DNA of 64,000 nt, taken from positions 9,280,006 to 9,344,005 of the forward strand of contig JABAKD010000021.1 of assembly GCA_012845835.1 (NCBI GenBank), given 5' to 3'. How positions within the stretch are numbered: position 1 is the first letter of the stretch; every line of letters begins with the position of its first letter. The notes below the pieces were generated by a model, which was not told the origin of the DNA, did no database searches, and saw nothing but the letters and a program-made list of their open reading frames with translations. The stretch is from Undaria pinnatifida (lineage: Eukaryota; Sar; Phaeophyceae; Laminariales; Alariaceae). A program made the translations under genes and the position numbers. Below, piece after piece: positions 59,400-64,000 of this stretch.

Positions 59400-61427
59400 A
59401 GTTGTCCGCACCAAACTGGTATAAACATTGGCTTGGGACAAGGTGGGTGGGAAAAAGGGATCGTGAAATGTTTCGAGTACATGTACATTTATTTACCTTC
59501 CTGGTTTGTTGAAAGTTGTCCCCTTATCATGATATACATGCAACCCTTCGCAAGCAGGAGTCTTTACTAACAGAGTAACGTATGGAACCCCTTAGGTATC
59601 TAAGACACAACAATGATGAATATTCATTAATTCTTCACAAACCTCAAACTCCAACGTATTTATCAAGCTTCCCCCCTATTAATGCATTCTTACAATCCTC
59701 AAGACTCCAACACACATATCGAGCTTCCCCCCTTCCCATTCCAATATGATAATGTCCCTAAACCATGTTTCCATTTCCGGTAAGTTCTTAGCACGACAAA
59801 GAGCAGCCATAGAAAGGCTTAAATACCTCATACACAATTAAAACTAGGATCTAAAGCATGGTTCCAATTCCGGTAGGTTCTTAACATGACAAAGAGCAGC
59901 TATAGAAATACTTACATTCCCCATACAAAATAAAAATCTTGAGCCAGTTTGCAGTATCACTACTCTTGAAACACCTGTGAGAACGATCTTGCAGTGCCTG
60001 TACAATCTGCGAAGACAAAAAATCCTCATCACAAAGGCCAAAACCAAATTTCCTGCAGAAATTAAACCCTTGTCTTGTGGTCGTCTCACAGTATGCAACA
60101 AGTGTAGGTCAACTAACAGACCCGAACTCATTTTCAACCTGTATGATAGACGCAAGCACATTTCTACAGTGATTTATCACGTACGAACTTACTCGTAATC
60201 AGTAATGATGATCCTCCTTTCCCGACGTCCTATTGGTCCCGTATTTCTTAATCTACTTCCTGCATTTTATACAACTTAGTCCGCCCTTGATATATTTTTT
60301 CCAAATAACCCAGCCCATAGATTACGATTTCGCGCAGTATAAAGACCAATATGTGCAATATTCTGTACAAGGTACAACGAACAAAAGTATCCCCAATAAT
60401 AACGTCTACATATACTACTCTATACTCACAACCGCACACTGTTTTGACCATAAAGTCTCTACAGCAGTATTAGGTATATGTATGAGCAAATTATGTAAAC
60501 TATACTTATTACTACATTATTTTACTGGCTCAACAGTCCATGTTACTCCCTTCTAACCATCCTGCCAACATAAATACCCACCCAACTTGCATGTAGGCAA
60601 GGCTTACTAGCAGGTAGGGATGCATGTAAGTCTTTCCCAGTTCAAAATATGAAAAACTTGGTTTACGGATATTGTAAAATTTAAATTACGCTCCAGTTGT
60701 GAGATTGCATGGTACCATCGCTTGCTGTATGTATCCGTTTCGATTGAGTACGTACGGATACCCAAACAAACGGATAATATTTGTTTAGGCAAAATCAGGC
60801 ATACCTAGTCAGTTTGGTGTCAAACTGGTGCAGCACAAGAAAAACAAGAGCGTATCACAAACGACATACAAAACATATGATACGAACGTATACAGCACGA
60901 TGGCGCACTTACCTGGTACAACCATGCAGAAGTACTCGTCGTAAGAGTAAGTACGAGAACGAAAGCAAAAAAATGCATGTCTTGCGGAGCAATTTATACC
61001 ATTAATGCATACCAATGTTTCGTCTGCATCGCATACAAAAAAACAGTGAGTCAAAGCGGGGAGAATCTCGTTTGCCCTTTGTACTGTTGTACGTAGCATG
61101 AACTGCGTGACACCCTCATATTGTATAAACTATCAAGCGTCTCATTCCTCGCCACGACTATCTAGAGATCACGACCACCGATTCTCATCACTCACGCGGC
61201 CTGCTGCACTGCTGCTTCTAATTCTGCGGTGTCTGCCTGTGTTTATCTTGCAGCGTGTTGGGTTCGTGATACTGTTTCAAGCTGCTTCAATCGAGATTGT
61301 CAACATGAGAAAATAGAGTTGAACTGCCATGGAACTTTTTCAACACCTTATAAAATCCATTCATACTTCTACTTGCGCATTTACGACCGTACTTCTACCT
61401 GCGACAAGCGAGACTATCAACCCACAT
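59400..61427 (-). other. Long A/T-rich leader of the gypsy element
   Basis: Two kilobases between the primer-binding site and the gag remnant with only short frames. At 60671-60712 it carries a diverged family-A end (TTACGCTCCAGTTGTGAGAT) and nearby A/T-rich sequence, so a transposon fragment may have inserted here. No matching inverted end was found between 59.4 and 61.4 kb. Confidence 0.45.
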
Positions 61428-61447
61428 GGATCCCAGTTGAAGTCCCA
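61428..61447 (-). promoter_or_regulatory. Primer-binding site of the gypsy element
   Basis: In the minus sense TGGGACTTCAACTGGGATCC starts directly after the 5' LTR end (CGTTACA). It should pair with 20 bases at the 3' end of a host tRNA; the tRNA is not identified here. Confidence 0.75.
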
Positions 61448-61888
61448 TGTAACGAACGGATGAAGAGCTATTTTTGACACACGTACCCAGGTCTCCAATC
61501 CCTTGTCTCAACTCTCTCACCGCTTTTAGTTATTTTTCTCCGGGTCTACCTTCAGGCTGATTCCTCCCGTATGCTTGTTGCAACAGCTGCCTGCAAACAC
61601 CAGTCTCGTCTTAAGCAATTCTCTTCCAAGCGCTCGTACAATATAACAGATCTCCGGATGAAACCTTCAACAATGCCTCACGGTAACGATCGCTGTACTG
61701 AAGCTCGGTTCTCAGTCACTCACGCTCGTGTCAGATCAAGTTCAGGTTTCTTTTTCCCTCGTTTGGTTTTGTGTGTTTTTGGACTGAGGCCGTGAGCGGC
61801 ACGCTTTCTAGACTGATCGGCGTTATACAGACTTATGCAGCATTCCGCCACGGGGTTTCATGTGACGTCATGTCAATCCGTCGCAACA
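61448..61888 (-). repeat. 5' LTR of the gypsy element
   Basis: 441 bp. In the minus sense it starts TGTTGCGACGG and ends CGTTACA. TGACGTCA at 61863-61870 lies near its start, followed by TATAACGCC about 40 bp on, a possible TATA box. Confidence 0.9.
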
Positions 61889-62583
61889 GTAGTAGTACCT
61901 GATGCTGCTGATTGCTGGCGTGCACTAGTCGGCTTGATGATAAGAGTCTCATTACACAGACACTTCTGTACTGCCGGGAATGCTCTGGATAAAGGGTGTC
62001 GCTTGGAGTTTGGTGAGTCCTTACTGAGAAGTCACGCCTTTGCCCGCACTCTCAACCGTTTGCGTTGGGCAGCTTTGGTCGGCCTATCACGGCGATCACA
62101 CGTGAAGCCTATGAAGTAGAGGTCAGAGGTTTATTAACAGACAGTAGCTTGTACCGTCAAGAGTTGCCTTTGTACCGCTGTTGCTCAGAACGACCCGCTT
62201 ATTTATGGTCGAGGCAACGTTCAGCAGTTGTTTACTTGAGTATATTGAGGTTTTGGTGTTGGGTCCTTGACGATGCAATAAAGGGTCCAGTGCGCGTGGA
62301 TGGTTGACTTGGTACAACTTTTGATGTGGTGGCGATCTATACCTCTAGGTACCTCGATCATAGCTCTGGCATCAATTGCTCTGATTAAGTGCGCAGGATC
62401 CTCTAGATATGCTTACCCACTCACCGCGCGTTTCCAACGAAGTGCTCGTAGTCCTCAGTCTGATACTTCTCGTCGTACTCGTGCATAGATGTAAAAGCTC
62501 CCGTCAGCAGCAGCAGTAGATTTCTTGATCAGCCGTCTTCACCGAAGATGGTCGTGAATCCGTGCTGCCGCTCTCCTCGTTTA
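61889..62583 (-). other. 5' leader of the copia element
   Basis: Sequence between the copia primer-binding site and the gypsy insertion point; it continues at 51890 on the other side. No gene recognised; gag is expected to begin near 51680. Confidence 0.6.
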
Positions 62584-62603
62584 CGCGTGCGAGGCTCATA
62601 ACC
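62584..62603 (-). promoter_or_regulatory. Half-tRNA type primer-binding site of the copia element
   Basis: The plus strand CGCGTGCGAGGCTCATAACC directly before the LTR looks like the D-stem to anticodon-loop part of initiator tRNA-Met (GCTCATAACC contains the CAU anticodon). In the minus sense the element therefore carries its complement directly after the 5' LTR. This is the arrangement of Drosophila copia, which is primed by a cleaved tRNA half. Confidence 0.65.
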
Positions 62604-63371
62604 TATTGATCCTTAGGCAGCATGTCGCGTGTATCAGCTCTTAGCTGGTGTACGGTCGTAGGCTCGCTTTCGGATGACCCGATGAAGACACAGCCTATAT
62701 ATATGATTTGAGGCAAACGAAGGCCACGGTTAGGTGAGTCTGTAAGAGCAGAGGGTTCTAGTAGAGAATATGTTGTTCGGCGACCCCAGGCGACCCCAGG
62801 CCGATATGTTGATTGATGATATATTTGCTCTGCCGATTAGAGATGATGGTGTGAGCAAAGAGGAGTGATCGAGGTGGGCCTGATCATCACTTGATCGAGA
62901 CGGCGCGATGCCTTAATCTGCGGAAAGATGTACTCTACGGGTAGATGTCTGAACTACCTGCAGAAACGTTTCCTGAGGCTTGCTCGTGGTCTACCGTACC
63001 TATGGCAATGTTCCTCGAGATTTGCCTCTGAAATCTTTGCTACGTCAACGTCCGGCCGGTCAACGGTGAATCATATTCTATGAACGCTGCTAACCATATG
63101 TTCTTGCGCCGCATTTTTTTTCGTACTAACATTACTCGTACGTACTACATGTACCAGCTTTTGGATATGACTAACCAGCAAGCTGCTGTGCATCATGTAT
63201 CCAAGATGTTGCGGCTGAGACTTGTGCTTGCTACGTGCTGCATCGATAACAGACATCTAACAGACTTATTAAAACTGTCTGTTGTACGAACAACTCGCAA
63301 TGGAAACCAGATGAATTTTAAGTGTTATCAAGTAACGACATGAGGGTTACTGACAAGTAGCCTCTCTAATA
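62604..63371 (-). repeat. 5' LTR of the copia element
   Basis: 768 bp, TATTGATCC at the left and CTAATA at the right on the plus strand. It has a small internal duplication (CGACCCCAGG twice near 62780-62805) absent from the other LTR. Followed by the CTATG target duplication. Confidence 0.88.
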
Positions 63372-63577
63372 CTATGAACTTTTTGGCTCTTGGCCTTTCT
63401 TTCAGGCACCACTCGATAGCGTTCCATCCCATCGAAAGCGACGTTCTTGAAGAGGGGATCGTATAGAGGAGATAAATGTGTAACTTCTGATCGGGTGTAA
63501 TGTATATGAAGGCATTAAATCAGGTTAGATACAATCAAGAACGGGTCAAAGCCAAGCATAATCGATATTCACTGGTG

Positions 63578-63815
63578 TCTTCGATCTCACAGCTGGAGTG
63601 TATTTTCATTTTTTTTAATATAATACTGTAAAAAAAAGTACACTCCAGCTGTGAGATCAAATATTTCGTCGAAACTCATCTTGGCAAACTGTGTGTGATA
63701 CTCCGATCGCGCGTACAACGGGTTGCGTGTATCCTCATATATATAAAGGATTTAGGTCGGCGACTCCCCTTGCAACTACAGCGTAGCTCTCAGGGTCAAC
63801 TGGGTGATGAAATTA
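63578..63815 (+). repeat. Family-A ends, head-to-head
   Basis: The inverse family-A end (TTCGATCTCACAGCTGGAGT, 63579-63598) is followed about 40 bp on by a direct copy (ACTCCAGCTGTGAGATCAAA from 63641) that runs on through the shared body to about 63808. The arrangement mirrors the palindrome at 13568-13664 but with a longer, less perfect A/T-rich centre. Beyond 63815 nothing is recognised. Confidence 0.7.
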
Positions 63816-64000
63816 TATCTGTTCGTCGTTTGCCATGTATGTTTCTCCTGCTCAATACTAAATGCTCAGGGCAAAACTAACCAGCCCCGCATAGATCTGT
63901 TTCTGTCTCTCTTACAACAAAAAAACGAAACCGCATTCATGGGGCTACCAATATTACACCGTCGGGCTGGCAGCATACGGAGACGCTCGTCGCTGATACA

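Larger units (their letters stand above)
51891..61888 (-). mobile_element. Ty3/gypsy-type element with methyltransferase-like domain
   Basis: 9,998 bp with equal 441-bp LTRs (51891-52331 and 61448-61888), both TG..CA. The flanks are GTAGTAG at 51884-51890 and 61889-61895 (4-7 bp; the exact length is blurred by the simple repeat). In the minus sense a primer-binding site directly follows the 5' LTR and a GCTGGGGGGG polypurine tract directly precedes the 3' LTR. Order of domains: leader, gag remnant, protease, RT, RNase H, C5-methyltransferase-like domain, acidic and basic linker, integrase with GPY/F-like tail, Tudor-like module. It lies inside the 5' leader of the copia element. The copy is inactive: frames are broken at several points and catalytic residues are lost. 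Confidence 0.92.
47107..63371 (-). mobile_element. Ty1/copia-type element, interrupted by a gypsy element
   Basis: Direct LTRs at 47107-47869 and 62604-63371 enclose minus-strand gag and protease. With the 9,998-bp gypsy insertion (51891-61888) removed the element is about 6.26 kb. In the minus sense the LTR begins TATTAGA and ends GGATCAATA rather than TG..CA. These limits are supported on both inner sides, by a polypurine tract directly before the 3' LTR and a primer-binding sequence directly after the 5' LTR. The flanks CTGTG (47102-47106) and CTATG (63372-63376) form a target duplication with one mismatch. Integrase, RT and RNase H are not recognisable, so the element is defective and probably was non-autonomous or suffered a deletion. 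Confidence 0.85.

Overview
The window is eukaryotic nuclear DNA, almost entirely transposable elements, their remains and tandem repeats. There are no operons, ribosome-binding sites or dense coding. One intact-looking host-type gene exon (3845-4750, a GDPH/von Willebrand D-like, root-cap-like secreted protein) lies among LTR retrotransposons of the Ty1/copia and Ty3/gypsy types, a Mutator-like (MULE) transposase fragment, MITEs and a satellite array. An intron-poor alga is the best guess, probably a florideophyte red alga resembling Chondrus. This rests on the gene family, the mobile-element mix and the base composition, not on a search.

Layout. 1-13.5 kb: GGGTC/GGGCC-rich degenerate repeats, CAG-rich blocks, the root-cap-like gene, and a decayed Ty3/gypsy protease-RT-RNase H fossil on the minus strand (8.2-10.9 kb). 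13.5-25.2 kb: four copies of a G-tract-rich repeat family ('family A') whose end reads ACTCCAGCTGTGAGATCGAA, a long near-perfect palindrome, a 277-bp MITE, a cluster of GTACGA-NN-TCGTAC palindromes and short tandem duplications. 25.2-43.0 kb: an array of about 324-bp satellite units, split first by a 268-bp MITE and then by a 14,683-bp LTR element (25,854-40,536) with equal 409-bp LTRs and a 4-bp target duplication. That element shows no recognisable retroviral-type gene and is built largely of pyrimidine-rich diverged tandem repeats. 43.7-46.9 kb: a decayed unknown coding region, a family-A-bounded element and a MULE N-terminal fragment. 47.1-63.4 kb: a copia-type element (LTRs 763 and 768 bp) carrying a complete 9,998-bp gypsy-type element (LTRs 441 bp each) inserted in its 5' leader.

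The most interesting find is in the gypsy element. On the minus strand it reads gag remnant, protease, RT, RNase H, then a domain carrying the motif order of a C5 cytosine DNA methyltransferase, then integrase with a GPY/F-like tail, and finally a short Tudor-like 'DGD..EEL' module. It therefore looks like a retroelement that carried both a DNA-methylation writer and a chromatin reader. This copy is dead: the reading frame is broken several times, the RT motif-A aspartate is replaced by tyrosine, the protease DTG is DTV, and the methyltransferase Pro-Cys is Thr-Cys.

The copia element appears to use a half-tRNA primer (anticodon arm of initiator tRNA-Met) and has lost integrase, RT and RNase H. 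LTR divergence by eye (copia most diverged, gypsy intermediate, 14.7-kb element least) agrees with the nesting order. No tRNA, rRNA, CRISPR or bacterial-type features were seen.
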